DNA of 27,339 nt, taken from the NCBI GenBank assembly GCA_027027675.1, contig JALVKT010000128.1, positions 1-27,339 on the forward strand, given 5' to 3'. This stretch comes from Thermofilaceae archaeon (lineage in GTDB: Archaea > Thermoproteota > Thermoprotei > Thermofilales > Thermofilaceae). The position numbers were made by a program, and so were the translations under genes. The notes beneath the pieces are model-generated. The model saw only the letters and a program-made list of their open reading frames with translations. It was not told the origin of the DNA and searched no databases. Position 1 is the first letter of the stretch. Every line of letters begins with the position of its first letter. This document shows positions 15,193-22,802 of this stretch, one piece after another.

Positions 15193-15644
15193 TGGTGGAC
15201 GTCCGTCTGGCTAGGCGGTTGGCGGCCGACCTCATGGGGGTCGGTGAAAGCAGGGTCTGGATTAGCCCGGACCACTTGGACGATGTGGCCATGGCCATCT
15301 CGAGGCAGGAGATAAGGGCGCTGATCAAGGACGGCACTATCCAGAAGAGGTACCCCTCTACCCCCTCGCGCGGCAGGATAAGGATGCGCCGCGCCAAGAA
15401 GAAACGGGGCAGGGGTAGGGGACCTGGGAGCAGGAAGGGCCCAAGGTTTGACGAGAAGGATGTCTGGGTGGCTCACGTACGCGCCCAGCGGCGCTACATA
15501 AGGTGGCTTAGAGACAAGGGATACCTGGACAGGAGCACGTATAGGAGACTTTACAGGCTTATAAAGGGCGGGTCCTTCAGGAACCTGTCACACCTCAAAC
15601 TCTACATTAAGGAACACAACCTTCTACGTAAGGGTGAAGAGTAG
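15192..15644 (+). CDS. rpl19e: Ribosomal protein eL19 (L19e)
   Basis: The 150-residue eL19 begins MVDVRLARRLAADLMGVGESRVWISP, with the family's basic middle (SRGRIRMRRAKKKRGRGRGPGSRKG) and the C-terminal helix segment RRYIRWLRDKGYLDRSTYRRLYRLIKGG. It is a large-subunit protein that forms bridges between subunits. The GTG start shares its G with the eL32 stop (TAGTG), so the genes are translationally coupled. Its own stop overlaps the uL18 start in the same way. Confidence 0.96.
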   Translation: MVDVRLARRLAADLMGVGESRVWISPDHLDDVAMAISRQEIRALIKDGTIQKRYPSTPSRGRIRMRRAKKKRGRGRGPGSRKGPRFDEKDVWVAHVRAQRRYIRWLRDKGYLDRSTYRRLYRLIKGGSFRNLSHLKLYIKEHNLLRKGEE

Positions 15645-16237
15645 TGGCACGTGGCAGCAGGTACCGTATGCCCCTCAAGAGGAGGAGGGAGGGGCGGACG
15701 AACTACTATAAGCGCCGCAAAATGATAATCTCAGGCAAGCCCAGGCTAGTTGTCCGCGTGCTCTCCAGGGGAGTAGTGGCTCAGGTCATCGAGGCCCATC
15801 CCCGCGGCGACGTAACCCTCGCATCGGCGGTCTCCAAGGAGCTGGGCAGGTATGGGTGGAAGGCTGGCGGTAAAAACCTGCCTGCAGCCTACCTCGTCGG
15901 CATGCTAGCGGCTTTGAAGGCGCAGAAGAAGGGGGTGAGCGAGGCCATACTGGACATAGGCCTCCACGCGCCCACACGGGGTGCAAGGGTTTTCGCGGCC
16001 GCGAAGGGCGCCGTGGACGCGGGCCTTCACGTCCCGCTGGGTGAAAGCGTTATCCCGAGTGAGGAGAGGATTAGGGGGGAGCACATAGCCGCATATGCCC
16101 AGTCCTTGGCCGAAGAGGACGAGGAGGAGTTTAAGAGGAGGTTCTCCGGCTACCTGGCTGCGGGCTTCGACCCCCGCAAGCTGCCTGAGCACTTTGAGGA
16201 GGTAAAGAGCCGTATTCTCAGCGAGTTTTCCGAGTAG
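15644..16237 (+). CDS. rpl18: Ribosomal protein uL18 (L18)
   Basis: The 197-residue archaeal-type uL18 begins MARGSRYRMPLKRRREGRTNY. It has the conserved SGKPRLVVRVLSRGVVAQVI (about 30-49), DVTLASAVSKELGRYGWK, the GLHAPTRGARVFAAAKGAVDAGL block and the acidic C-terminal region. It binds 5S rRNA next to uL5. GTG 15644 overlaps the eL19 stop by one base. It ends the uS8-eL32-eL19-uL18 unit; uS5 downstream has its own TATA box. Confidence 0.96.
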   Translation: MARGSRYRMPLKRRREGRTNYYKRRKMIISGKPRLVVRVLSRGVVAQVIEAHPRGDVTLASAVSKELGRYGWKAGGKNLPAAYLVGMLAALKAQKKGVSEAILDIGLHAPTRGARVFAAAKGAVDAGLHVPLGESVIPSEERIRGEHIAAYAQSLAEEDEEEFKRRFSGYLAAGFDPRKLPEHFEEVKSRILSEFSE

Positions 16238-16249
16238 CCGCGCGCCGGG

Positions 16250-16260
16250 AAACTTTTATT
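16250..16260 (+). promoter_or_regulatory. TATA-box promoter of rps5
   Basis: AAACTTTTATT lies about 40 nt before the GTG at 16295. The ribosome site GAGGGGTGA (16281-16289) sits just downstream of the predicted transcription start. Confidence 0.5.
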
Positions 16261-16294
16261 TACACAACTAATGTGTGAATGAGGGGTGAATTTA

Positions 16295-16909
16295 GTGTCC
16301 ACACTTGAATCCTGGGTTCCCAGGACAACCGTTGGGAAGCTGGTACAGGAGGGAAAGATAAAGAGTATCGACGAAATATTCGAGAAAAACCTGCCGATAA
16401 AAGAAGTCGAAATCGTAGATGCACTGCTCCCAAACCTAGAGTTCGAGGTGCTAAACGTAAACTTCGTCCAGCGCCAGACAGACGCGGGCGAGGTCAGCCA
16501 GTTCCAAGTGACAGTGGCCGTGGGCAACGGCGACGGCTACGTCGGAGTGGGAATGGGCAAGTCAAAGCACATCAGGGTTGCGATAGACAAGGCGGTTCGC
16601 AACGCCAAGCTTAACATAATCCCTGTGAGGAGGGGGTGTGGAAGCTGGGAGTGCCTCTGCGGCGAGCCCCACAGCCTACCCTTCAAGGTCTCGGGTAAAA
16701 GCGGGAGCGTGAGGGTGGAGCTACTCCCAGCCCCCAAGGGCGTCGGCCTCGTCGCCTCCGACGTAGCTAAGACGGTGCTCAGGCTGGCCGGGATTAAGGA
16801 CGTGTGGACTAGGAGCTACGGCGAGACGCGGACGACACACAACATGGCGAAGGCCGTCTACAACGCGCTGAAGCAGACCTACAAGTTCAAGTCTCCTGAC
16901 ATGTGGTGA
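16295..16909 (+). CDS. rps5: Ribosomal protein uS5 (S5)
   Basis: The 204-residue uS5 has an N-terminal archaeal extension, the S5 RNA-binding domain (QFQVTVAVGNGDGYVGVGMGKSK), and the C-terminal SGSVRVELLPAPKGVGLVASDVAKTVLRLAGIKDVW. It also has a Cys-bearing loop (RRGCGSWECLCG) typical of archaeal and eukaryotic members. It helps ensure decoding accuracy. GTG 16286 is also in frame, but GTG 16295 (MSTLESW) lies five bases behind the strong GAGGGGTGA, so I prefer it. The uL30 gene follows with a 7-nt gap. Confidence 0.95.
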   Translation: MSTLESWVPRTTVGKLVQEGKIKSIDEIFEKNLPIKEVEIVDALLPNLEFEVLNVNFVQRQTDAGEVSQFQVTVAVGNGDGYVGVGMGKSKHIRVAIDKAVRNAKLNIIPVRRGCGSWECLCGEPHSLPFKVSGKSGSVRVELLPAPKGVGLVASDVAKTVLRLAGIKDVWTRSYGETRTTHNMAKAVYNALKQTYKFKSPDMW

Positions 16910-16916
16910 ACCTGTG

Positions 16917-17387
16917 ATGGCGCTTCTCGCTGTAATAAGGCTTAGGGGGGAGGCTGACCGTAAACCCGAGGAACGCAGAGCACTTGAGCTGTTAAGGCTC
17001 CACAGGGTGAACCACGCGGTTCTCGTAAAGGATGACCCGTCCATCAAGGGGGTTCTAAAGAACACGCTTGAATACGTAGTCACATACGGCGAGGTTGACG
17101 CGGAGACGCTGGCCGAGCTGATCCGTAGGAGGGGCCGCCTAGTCGGCGGGGAACGCATAACCGAGGACTACCTTAAGAAGATAGGCTTTAGCAGCTTCGA
17201 GGAGCTCGCCCAGGCATTGATAGACGGCAAGGTTTCCTGGGAGGACCTCCCAGGCGTAAAGCCTGTTTTTAGGCTGAGCCCGCCAAGCAAGGGCTTCAAG
17301 GGAACCCTGAAAAAGCACGTGAGCGAGGGGGGTGAGCTGGGCTACAGGGGGAGCGACATTAACAGGCTCCTCCGCGCAATGATGTAG
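16917..17387 (+). CDS. rpl30: Ribosomal protein uL30 (L30)
   Basis: This 156-residue long-form uL30 begins MALLAVIRLRGEADRKPEERRALELLRLHRVNHAVLV, the archaeal/eukaryotic layout with a bacterial-size core plus a C-terminal extension (ITEDYLKKIGFSSFEELAQALIDG and PPSKGFKGTLKKHVSEGGELGYRG). ATG 16917 follows GGTGAACCTGTG; the GTG just before it (16914) is an alternative adding one residue. It is in an operon with uS5. A TATA-like block follows before uL15. Confidence 0.96.
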   Translation: MALLAVIRLRGEADRKPEERRALELLRLHRVNHAVLVKDDPSIKGVLKNTLEYVVTYGEVDAETLAELIRRRGRLVGGERITEDYLKKIGFSSFEELAQALIDGKVSWEDLPGVKPVFRLSPPSKGFKGTLKKHVSEGGELGYRGSDINRLLRAMM

Positions 17388-17408
17388 CCCCCTCTTCTCT
17401 CCGCTTAA

Positions 17409-17419
17409 AGTTTAAATTT
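17409..17419 (+). promoter_or_regulatory. TATA-box promoter of the uL15-SecY unit
   Basis: AGTTTAAATTT lies about 50 nt before the uL15 ATG, with GGTGG at 17453-17457 as the ribosome site. It splits uL15-secY from uS5-uL30. Confidence 0.5.
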
Positions 17420-17464
17420 GCCTAGGGGCTTTGTTGTCGGTAGACTGCTCTCGGTGGCTCAGTC

Positions 17465-17911
17465 ATGGTTGTCAGGAGAGAGAAGAAACGCAAGTATTAT
17501 AGGGGGAGCCGGACCTACGGCTGGGGCAGGGTCGCGCAGCACCGGAGGAGCGGCCGCAAGGGAGGCCGCGGACTCGTGGGCTACGGCAAGCACAAGTGGA
17601 CGTGGGTTGTAAAGTACGCGCCCGACTGGTACGGCAAGCACGGGTTCACGCGCCACCCCTCGCTCGTGCCGGAGGTTAGGGCGATAAACATCGGTGTCCT
17701 AGACGAGATCGCCGAGGAACTCGTGGAGAGAGGCCTTGCAGAGAGGGAGGACGGCGCCGTAAAGGTGGACATCACCAGGCTAGGCTACAACAAGCTGACG
17801 GGCAGGGGCAGGGTGACCAGGAAGCTAGTGGTCATGGCGCCCAAGGCTACGAGCAAGGCAATCGAAAAAGTGGAGGCTGCAGGAGGGAAAGTCGAGGTAA
17901 CCGGTGAATAA
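17465..17911 (+). CDS. rpl15: Ribosomal protein uL15 (L15)
   Basis: The 148-residue archaeal uL15 has the glycine-rich RNA-binding N-terminus (YYRGSRTYGWGRVAQHRRSG, GRKGGRGLVGYGKHKWTW), KYAPDWYGKHGFTRHP, and a globular end LVVMAPKATSKAIEKVEAAGGKVEV. It is a late-assembly large-subunit protein. The stop is followed after two bases by the TTG start of secY, the canonical archaeal order, so SecY translation is probably coupled to uL15. Confidence 0.97.
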   Translation: MVVRREKKRKYYRGSRTYGWGRVAQHRRSGRKGGRGLVGYGKHKWTWVVKYAPDWYGKHGFTRHPSLVPEVRAINIGVLDEIAEELVERGLAEREDGAVKVDITRLGYNKLTGRGRVTRKLVVMAPKATSKAIEKVEAAGGKVEVTGE

Positions 17912-17913
17912 GT

Positions 17914-19359
17914 TTGTCGAAGGCCTATGACCTGCTCGAGCCGATCTTCCGCGTACTCCCCGAAATAGAAAAGCCGGCCCGCAAGCCAAGCCTACGCGTA
18001 AGAATCTTCTGGACGGGCCTCGTACTTCTAGCATACTTCCTTCTAAGCCAGATACCGCTCTACGGCATACCGCTGCAGACGCAGCAGGCCCTGGGGGCCC
18101 TCCTATTCCTCCAGGTCGTCCTCGCCTCCAAGAGAGGCACTCTGATGGAGCTAGGCATAGGCCCGATAGTCACCGCAGGCATAGTATGGGAGCTCCTCGT
18201 CGGCAGCAAGATAGTCCAGATAGACCTGACGACGAGGGAGGGGCGAAAGCTCTTCGCCGGCGTCCAGAAACTCTTCGCCATAATCTTCGCGGCCTTCGAG
18301 GCGCTAGCCTACGTTGTAGGCGGCATGTACGGCCCCCTAAACCAGACGCAGCAGATACTCGTATTCACGCAGCTCTTCTTCGTAAGCATACTCGTACTCC
18401 TCATGGACGAGCTTCTCCAGAAGGGCTGGGGCATAGGAAGCGCCGTCAGCCTATTCATAGCGGCCGGCGTAGCCCAGCAGATATTCTGGGAGATGTTCTC
18501 GCCCGTCGGCCCCCTCCAGGACGGCCTCCTCTACGGATTCTTCCCATCCCTCTTCTACGGCGCGGGCTACTTCTTCTCCACGGGCAACTCGACCCTCCTC
18601 CTCAACGCGCTCGTACGCCCCACAGGCTACCCGGACCTAATAGGCTTCCTCGCAATGCTCCTCTTCCTCATAATACTCACCTTCCTCGAAAGCACAAAGA
18701 TACTCATACCCGTGGCTAGCGCCCGCTTCGGCGGGATGAGAACCCGCATACCGCTCAAACTAATGTACGTCTCCAACATACCGGTCATACTCGTCGGCGC
18801 CCTCTACGCGGACATGATGATGTTCACCCAGGCGCTGTGGCCGAGGCTTAACCCGGGCAACACGAACCCCATGCTCAACATGATAGCAATGTACAACTAT
18901 ACTGAGAGGGGCCCCGTGCCTCTCCCGGGGAGCCTCGTATACTACATGACGCCGCCGCACACGATATGGTCCGTCCTCCACGACCCGATGCGCATACTCA
19001 TCTACTCTATAATATTCATTATACTCAACATAGTCTTCGCAGTCGCATGGGTCATGACCTCGGGAATGGACCCCGAGTCTCAGGCGGAACAGCTCGTAAA
19101 GTCGGAGCTCCAGATTCCAGGGTTCAGGAAGTCAGAGAAGGTTATAGCCTCGCTGCTTAGACGCTACATATGGGCGCTCACACTGTTCAGCGGCTTCCTA
19201 GTCGGCGTAATAGCCGTTGTAAGCGACATTATGGGAGCGCTCGGCGGCGGAATAGGCATACTCCTGATGGTCGGCATACTGGTGCAGTACTACGAGCTGC
19301 TGGCCAGCGAAAGGGCCCTTGAGATGTACCCGACCCTGGCAAAGATTATAGGCGGGTAA
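17914..19359 (+). CDS. secY: Protein translocase subunit SecY
   Basis: This is a complete 481-residue SecY, the channel subunit of the SecYEbeta translocon. It has the amphipathic N-terminal stretch (YDLLEPIFRVLPEIEKPARK), ten hydrophobic segments, the plug region after TM1 (QIPLYGIPLQ), TM2 with GTLMELGIGPIVTAGIVWELL, the cytosolic loop with RFGGMRTRIPLKLMYVSNIPVIL, and the last helices with GGGIGILLMVGILVQYYE. The TTG start at 17914 follows the uL15 stop by two bases, with GGTGA as the ribosome site. A T-rich stretch 25-35 nt after the stop may end the transcript. Confidence 0.97.
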   Translation: MSKAYDLLEPIFRVLPEIEKPARKPSLRVRIFWTGLVLLAYFLLSQIPLYGIPLQTQQALGALLFLQVVLASKRGTLMELGIGPIVTAGIVWELLVGSKIVQIDLTTREGRKLFAGVQKLFAIIFAAFEALAYVVGGMYGPLNQTQQILVFTQLFFVSILVLLMDELLQKGWGIGSAVSLFIAAGVAQQIFWEMFSPVGPLQDGLLYGFFPSLFYGAGYFFSTGNSTLLLNALVRPTGYPDLIGFLAMLLFLIILTFLESTKILIPVASARFGGMRTRIPLKLMYVSNIPVILVGALYADMMMFTQALWPRLNPGNTNPMLNMIAMYNYTERGPVPLPGSLVYYMTPPHTIWSVLHDPMRILIYSIIFIILNIVFAVAWVMTSGMDPESQAEQLVKSELQIPGFRKSEKVIASLLRRYIWALTLFSGFLVGVIAVVSDIMGALGGGIGILLMVGILVQYYELLASERALEMYPTLAKIIGG

Positions 19360-19368
19360 GGAACCCGT

Positions 19369-19392
19369 TTTCTCCTCTAACCTAGATTTTTT
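19369..19392 (+). terminator. Possible T-tract terminator after secY
   Basis: TTTTCTCCTCT and a run of six T (19387-19392) follow the secY stop. T-rich tracts are typical archaeal terminators. No hairpin is needed and none is clear. Confidence 0.35.
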
Positions 19393-19399
19393 GGCGCAG

Positions 19400-19410
19400 T
19401 TTATATGTAA
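19400..19410 (+). promoter_or_regulatory. TATA-box promoter of the winged-helix gene
   Basis: GTTTATATGTA is the best TATA match in the secY to winged-helix gap. It predicts a leader of about 60 nt to the ATG at 19489. Confidence 0.45.
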
Positions 19411-19488
19411 GAGGGTTTCTACTCACGTCTCCAGCTGAAAGCCTTATTAGTGAAGAGCATTATTACATATAACAAGGTGGCGGTGTAT

Positions 19489-19701
19489 ATGCCCCGAAAA
19501 GTAACCGAGAAAATAGTTGAAAGAAAGAAGCTAATCTACGAGTACCTCAAGAAGCACGGCCCCGTGCCAACGATAGAGATAGTTAGGGATCTAGGTCTAT
19601 CCCACAGCCAAGTCTTCTACGTGCTACGTATATTGTTGAAGGAGGGTAAGGTTCGGGAGGAGCGTAGGGGTAAGATGGCCTACTGGGTGGCCGTGGAATA
19701 A
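19489..19701 (+). CDS. Small winged helix-turn-helix DNA-binding protein
   Basis: The 70-residue protein is almost entirely one winged-helix domain: helix 1 KLIYEYLKKHGP, helix 2 PTIEIVRDLGL, recognition helix SHSQVFYVLRILLKEGKV, and a wing REERRGKMAYWVAVE. It resembles ArsR/MarR-like minimal regulators with no ligand or dimerisation domain beyond the core. The frame is open from GTG 19450, but ATG 19489 lies eight bases behind GGTGG. It sits alone between secY and the uL3 region, so it could regulate nearby ribosomal genes; that is speculation. No exact family is assigned. Confidence 0.75.
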   Translation: MPRKVTEKIVERKKLIYEYLKKHGPVPTIEIVRDLGLSHSQVFYVLRILLKEGKVREERRGKMAYWVAVE

Positions 19702-19708
19702 ATATATC
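19697..19708 (+). promoter_or_regulatory. TATA-box promoter of the small basic ORF and SPOUT methyltransferase
   Basis: AATAAATATATC overlaps the stop of the winged-helix gene. It is centred about 37 nt before the ATG at 19740, with GGGGTGA (19728-19734) as the ribosome site. Confidence 0.55.
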
Positions 19709-19739
19709 GCCCCTCAGCGACGTCTAAGGGGTGACATGA

Positions 19740-19835
19740 ATGGGTGGAAGGCAGAGGACATCCATCTTCTTCGACGTTGAAAAGAGGTCTTCCAAGAGCC
19801 AGAGGAAGGAGAAAAAGGGTAAGAAGGGCAAGTAG
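19740..19835 (+). CDS. Small basic protein, 31 residues, function unknown
   Basis: This short ORF reads MGGRQRTSIFFDVEKRS, then SKSQRKEKKGKKGK. It has a good TATA box, a strong GGGGTGA ribosome site five bases before the ATG, and its stop lies two bases before the start of the SPOUT methyltransferase gene, so it looks like a genuine first gene of that operon. The lysine-rich tail is typical of tiny rRNA-binding proteins. I cannot match it to a known archaeal ribosomal protein; the MGG start and Lys-rich tail faintly recall eS25, but the helix-turn-helix part of eS25 is missing. A translated leader peptide is the alternative. Confidence 0.5.
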   Translation: MGGRQRTSIFFDVEKRSSKSQRKEKKGKKGK

Positions 19836-19837
19836 GC

Positions 19838-20656
19838 TTGAATAAGCCCCCGAAGCCCAGGTATACGCGCTACGTGGCCATACCCTCCTCCCTTTTTCGC
19901 GAGGTAGATGAGCCGCTAAGGACGCTCTACGTAGGCCTCCTAGCCAGGGCATTAGCTATCTACCGGGTAGAAGAGGTCACCGTCTACATTGAAGGAGGAG
20001 TCCCGCCGCGCTATCTCGCAGACGTGCTAGAGTACCTCAGGGCGCCCCCCTATCTTAGAAAGAAGCTTTTCCCCCGTAAGAAGACCCTCCGCTTCATAGG
20101 TGTGGCTCCACCTCTAGCCTCTCCCAATCACCCCCTCAGGGGCGAGGAGAGCGAGTACCGCGAGGCCCTTGTCATCAAGGGTGGGAGCAGCCGCGTACTG
20201 GTTGACGCGGGCCTCGACAAGCCCGTATGGGCCCTTGGTGGAGGAGCCGCCGGCGAGGTTGTAGTGGTTAGGAGGGCAGGAGAGTCGTGGGTTGTGGTTC
20301 GCGGCGAGCCCCCCTTCTATTGGAGCTACAGGGTTGCAGTGGCAGGCAGCTTCCTTGAAGCGGTGACGCACTACCGGGAGGCTGGGAGCCTCATAGTTGC
20401 CACCTCTAGGAGAGGGGTAGACGTTAGGGAGATGGGGGAGCGTCTACGGTCCATGGTGAAAAGCACAGGGTCCATAGCGCTTTTCTACGGGCTATGGGCG
20501 AGGGGCCTCTACGAGGTTGCCCGCGAGGAGGGCGTGGAGCTGGGGGACGTCGTCGACGCTGTGGTGAACTTTATCCCCAACCAGGGGGTTAGAACCGTTA
20601 GAACTGTGGAGGCGGTTCACGCCTCACTGGCGGTGGTAAACGCGATTCTAGAGTAG
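19838..20656 (+). CDS. SPOUT-superfamily RNA methyltransferase (COG2106/DUF171 family)
   Basis: This 272-residue protein matches the archaeal family usually found just before rpl3. It has LRFIGVAPPLASPNHPL (about 82-98), YREALVIK, PPFYWSYRVAVAGSF, LIVATSRRG, and the C-terminal knot-like segment ALFYGLWARGLYEVA plus VNFIPNQGVRTVRTVEAVHASLAVVNAIL. The trefoil-knot segments near the C-terminus would bind S-adenosylmethionine. The RNA target is unknown; conserved linkage to rpl3 suggests rRNA, which is inference. A TTG start at 19838 follows the 31-residue ORF by two bases. uL3 downstream has its own TATA-like box. Confidence 0.85.
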   Translation: MNKPPKPRYTRYVAIPSSLFREVDEPLRTLYVGLLARALAIYRVEEVTVYIEGGVPPRYLADVLEYLRAPPYLRKKLFPRKKTLRFIGVAPPLASPNHPLRGEESEYREALVIKGGSSRVLVDAGLDKPVWALGGGAAGEVVVVRRAGESWVVVRGEPPFYWSYRVAVAGSFLEAVTHYREAGSLIVATSRRGVDVREMGERLRSMVKSTGSIALFYGLWARGLYEVAREEGVELGDVVDAVVNFIPNQGVRTVRTVEAVHASLAVVNAILE

Positions 20657-20668
20657 CGTTCCACCGAG

Positions 20669-20679
20669 TAGTTTTTAAG
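20669..20679 (+). promoter_or_regulatory. TATA-like promoter of the uL3-uL4-uL23-uL2 unit
   Basis: TAGTTTTTAAG is centred about 45 nt before the uL3 ATG at 20719, with GAGGTG at 20706-20711 as the ribosome site. Confidence 0.45.
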
Positions 20680-20718
20680 CCCGGAGTGGAACTTGATGCG
20701 GGTTCGAGGTGTACTGGA

Positions 20719-21738
20719 ATGGCTAAGGGTCATACGTCGCGCCACGGCTCTATGGCCTATTACCCTAGGAAAAGGGCCCGGAGCCCAGTGGCCCGTGTCA
20801 GGCGGTGGGTTGATCCTGGACGGGAAGGCCTGCTGGGCTTCGCGGGCTACAAGGTAGGCATGCTACACGTTGTTAAGATAGAGGATAACAAGAACAGCCC
20901 CTTCTACGGCCAAGAGGTCATAAGGCCGGCTACAGTGATAGAGACGCCTCCGCTCCTACTTGTCGGCTACAGGGTGTACGGGAGGGACTTCTACGGGCTA
21001 CATTCCCTAGCCGAGGTGTGGATGAAGGACCTGCCAAGGGACATATCAAGGGTGTTCACAGTCCCCAAGAAGGAGGGCTACTTTGAGGAGCAGAAAGCCA
21101 AGGTCGAGGAGGTTAAAGACGAGATAAGGGAGGTAAGGGCTATAGTGGCTATGCAGCCCCGGCTGGCCGGGATACACAGGAAGAAGCCCGAGGTCTTCGA
21201 GGTCGGCGTGGGAGGCGGCGTGGACGCTGCGCTGAGCTTTGTCCAGGAGAACCTTGGAAAACAGTTGACCGTTGACCAGGTGTTTGAGCCCGGGCAGTAC
21301 ATAGACGTTATCTCGGTGAGCAAGGGCAAGGGCTACCAGGGAGTAATCAAGAGGTACGGCGTAAGGGAGATGCCGCGCTGGCACAAGCACAGGAAGGGTA
21401 GCAGGAGGATTGGAAGCGTAGGCCCCACGTCCGCGTCGATAATGTTCTATACACCCTTCCCGGGGCAGATGGGGTATCACCAGCGCACAGACTACAACAA
21501 GCGTATACTCAAGATAGGGAACCTTATGGACGAGGAGAGGCGTAAGGAGGACGACATAAACCCGAAGGGCGGCTGGCCCCACTACGGGCTTATAAGGTCC
21601 ATGTACGTCCTACTGGAGGGCAGCGTGCCAGGTCCCGCGAAGAGGCTTGTTAAGATGCGCTTCCCCGTGAGGCCGCCAGATGTGGAGCGGGAGCCTCCAA
21701 GGATAACCTATATCAGCACGCTTCCCTGGCCACAGTAG
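20719..21738 (+). CDS. rpl3: Ribosomal protein uL3 (L3)
   Basis: The 339-residue archaeal uL3 begins MAKGHTSRHGSMAYYPRKRA. It has GLLGFAGYKVGMLHVV, the conserved GYQGVIKRYGVREMPRWHKHRKGSRRIGSVGP and the W-finger region PFPGQMGYHQRTDYNKRIL, ending KMRFPVRPPDVEREPPRITYIST. It is one of the first large-subunit assembly proteins and reaches the peptidyl-transferase centre. The frame is open 11 codons further upstream, but ATG 20719 follows GAGGTG by seven bases and matches family starts. It heads the classical order uL3-uL4-uL23-uL2. Confidence 0.97.
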   Translation: MAKGHTSRHGSMAYYPRKRARSPVARVRRWVDPGREGLLGFAGYKVGMLHVVKIEDNKNSPFYGQEVIRPATVIETPPLLLVGYRVYGRDFYGLHSLAEVWMKDLPRDISRVFTVPKKEGYFEEQKAKVEEVKDEIREVRAIVAMQPRLAGIHRKKPEVFEVGVGGGVDAALSFVQENLGKQLTVDQVFEPGQYIDVISVSKGKGYQGVIKRYGVREMPRWHKHRKGSRRIGSVGPTSASIMFYTPFPGQMGYHQRTDYNKRILKIGNLMDEERRKEDDINPKGGWPHYGLIRSMYVLLEGSVPGPAKRLVKMRFPVRPPDVEREPPRITYISTLPWPQ

Positions 21739-21750
21739 AGGTGAGCTGTA

Positions 21751-22518
21751 GTGAAGGTTCCCGTATACAACCTTGAAGGCGCGGAGAGCGGCGAGATAGA
21801 GCTGCCAAAGATCTTCGAGACGCCTGTTAGGAGGGATCTAATAAGGCGCGCCGTGCTAGCTTTGAGGACTTCGAGGCTCCAGCCAAAGGGCACAGACCCC
21901 CTAGCCGGCCTCCGCACAACCGCGGAAAGCTGGGGTGTCGGGCACGGCGTGGCGAGGGTTGCGAGGATAAAGGGCGGCTCGAGGGCTGCAAGGGTTGTTC
22001 AGGCAGTGGGTGGGCGCCGCGCGCACCCGCCAAAGGTCGAGAAAATTATTCGCGAGAGGATAAACAGGAAGGAGAAGAGGCTTGCGCTGCTCTCAGCGCT
22101 GGCCGCCACGGCGTCTAAGATGTTCGTGGAGGGTAGGGGTCACGTTGTGGGTGAAAAGGCTCTGCCCATAGTTGTCGTCGACGACCTTGAGGGCCTGGAA
22201 AAGACTAGGCAGGTAAAGGAGTTGCTGGAGAAGCTTGGAGTGTGGGGTGACGTGGAGCGCGCAAAGAAGGGTAAGCGTGTACGCTCGGGCAAGGGCAAGA
22301 TGAGGGGGCGCAGATACAAGGTTCCCAAGAGCCTCCTCATAGTGGTGGGGGAGGACAAGGGGATTGTAAAGGCTGCACGGAACCTTCCAGGCGTGGACGT
22401 GGCTTCCGCCGATGTGCTCAATGTGGAGCACCTGGCTCCGGGCGGCGAGCCCGGCAGGCTAGCCATATACACCGTGTCGGCTTTGAAGAAGCTTGAGGAG
22501 AGGCTGGGTGGTGAGTGA
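21751..22518 (+). CDS. rpl4: Ribosomal protein uL4 (L4)
   Basis: The 255-residue archaeal/eukaryotic-type uL4 begins MKVPVYNLEGAESGEIELP. It has the long internal rRNA-contacting loop (ESWGVGHGVARVARIKGG, VQAVGGRRAHPPKVEKI) and the globular end with RGRRYKVPKSLLIVVGEDKG and APGGEPGRLAIYTVSALKKLEE. It lines part of the exit tunnel. The GTG start lies five bases behind GAGGTGAG. The stop overlaps the uL23 start as TGATG. Confidence 0.97.
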   Translation: MKVPVYNLEGAESGEIELPKIFETPVRRDLIRRAVLALRTSRLQPKGTDPLAGLRTTAESWGVGHGVARVARIKGGSRAARVVQAVGGRRAHPPKVEKIIRERINRKEKRLALLSALAATASKMFVEGRGHVVGEKALPIVVVDDLEGLEKTRQVKELLEKLGVWGDVERAKKGKRVRSGKGKMRGRRYKVPKSLLIVVGEDKGIVKAARNLPGVDVASADVLNVEHLAPGGEPGRLAIYTVSALKKLEERLGGE

Positions 22519-22784
22519 TGGGAGAAGGGTATGTACGCGTGATTAGGAAGCCCCACGTCACGGAGAAAACGCTCATGCTGATGGAGGAGAACAACGTCCT
22601 AGTGTTTATAGTCGACAGGAACGCCACTAAGAGCCAGATAAAGAAGGCCGTGGAGGACATGCTTAACGTTAAGGTGGTTAAGGTGAATACGCTCATAACG
22701 CCGAGAGGCGAGAAAAAAGCTTATGTGAAGCTCTCGCCTGAATACTCGGCCGTAGACATAGCGTCTCGTATGGGCATACTCTAA
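22518..22784 (+). CDS. rpl23: Ribosomal protein uL23 (L23)
   Basis: The 88-residue uL23 has VRVIRKPHVTEKTLMLMEE, FIVDRNATKSQIKKAVEDMLNVKVVKVNTL and a short C-terminus (SPEYSAVDIASRMGIL). It sits at the tunnel exit and docks SRP and SecY. ATG 22518 shares its first base with the uL4 stop; GTG 22515 is the alternative. The ribosome site GGTGGTGAG lies inside uL4. Confidence 0.97.
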   Translation: MGEGYVRVIRKPHVTEKTLMLMEENNVLVFIVDRNATKSQIKKAVEDMLNVKVVKVNTLITPRGEKKAYVKLSPEYSAVDIASRMGIL

Positions 22785-22802
22785 GCGTTGAGGCGGTGAG
22801 GT

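Noticed and set aside
18186..18719. Plus-strand frame of 177 codons overlapping secY
   Set aside because: Arg/Pro-rich out-of-frame reading of secY; SecY motifs are complete in the main frame.
21046..21582. Minus-strand frame of 178 codons within rpl3
   Set aside because: Antisense shadow of a highly conserved ribosomal gene, with no independent signals.
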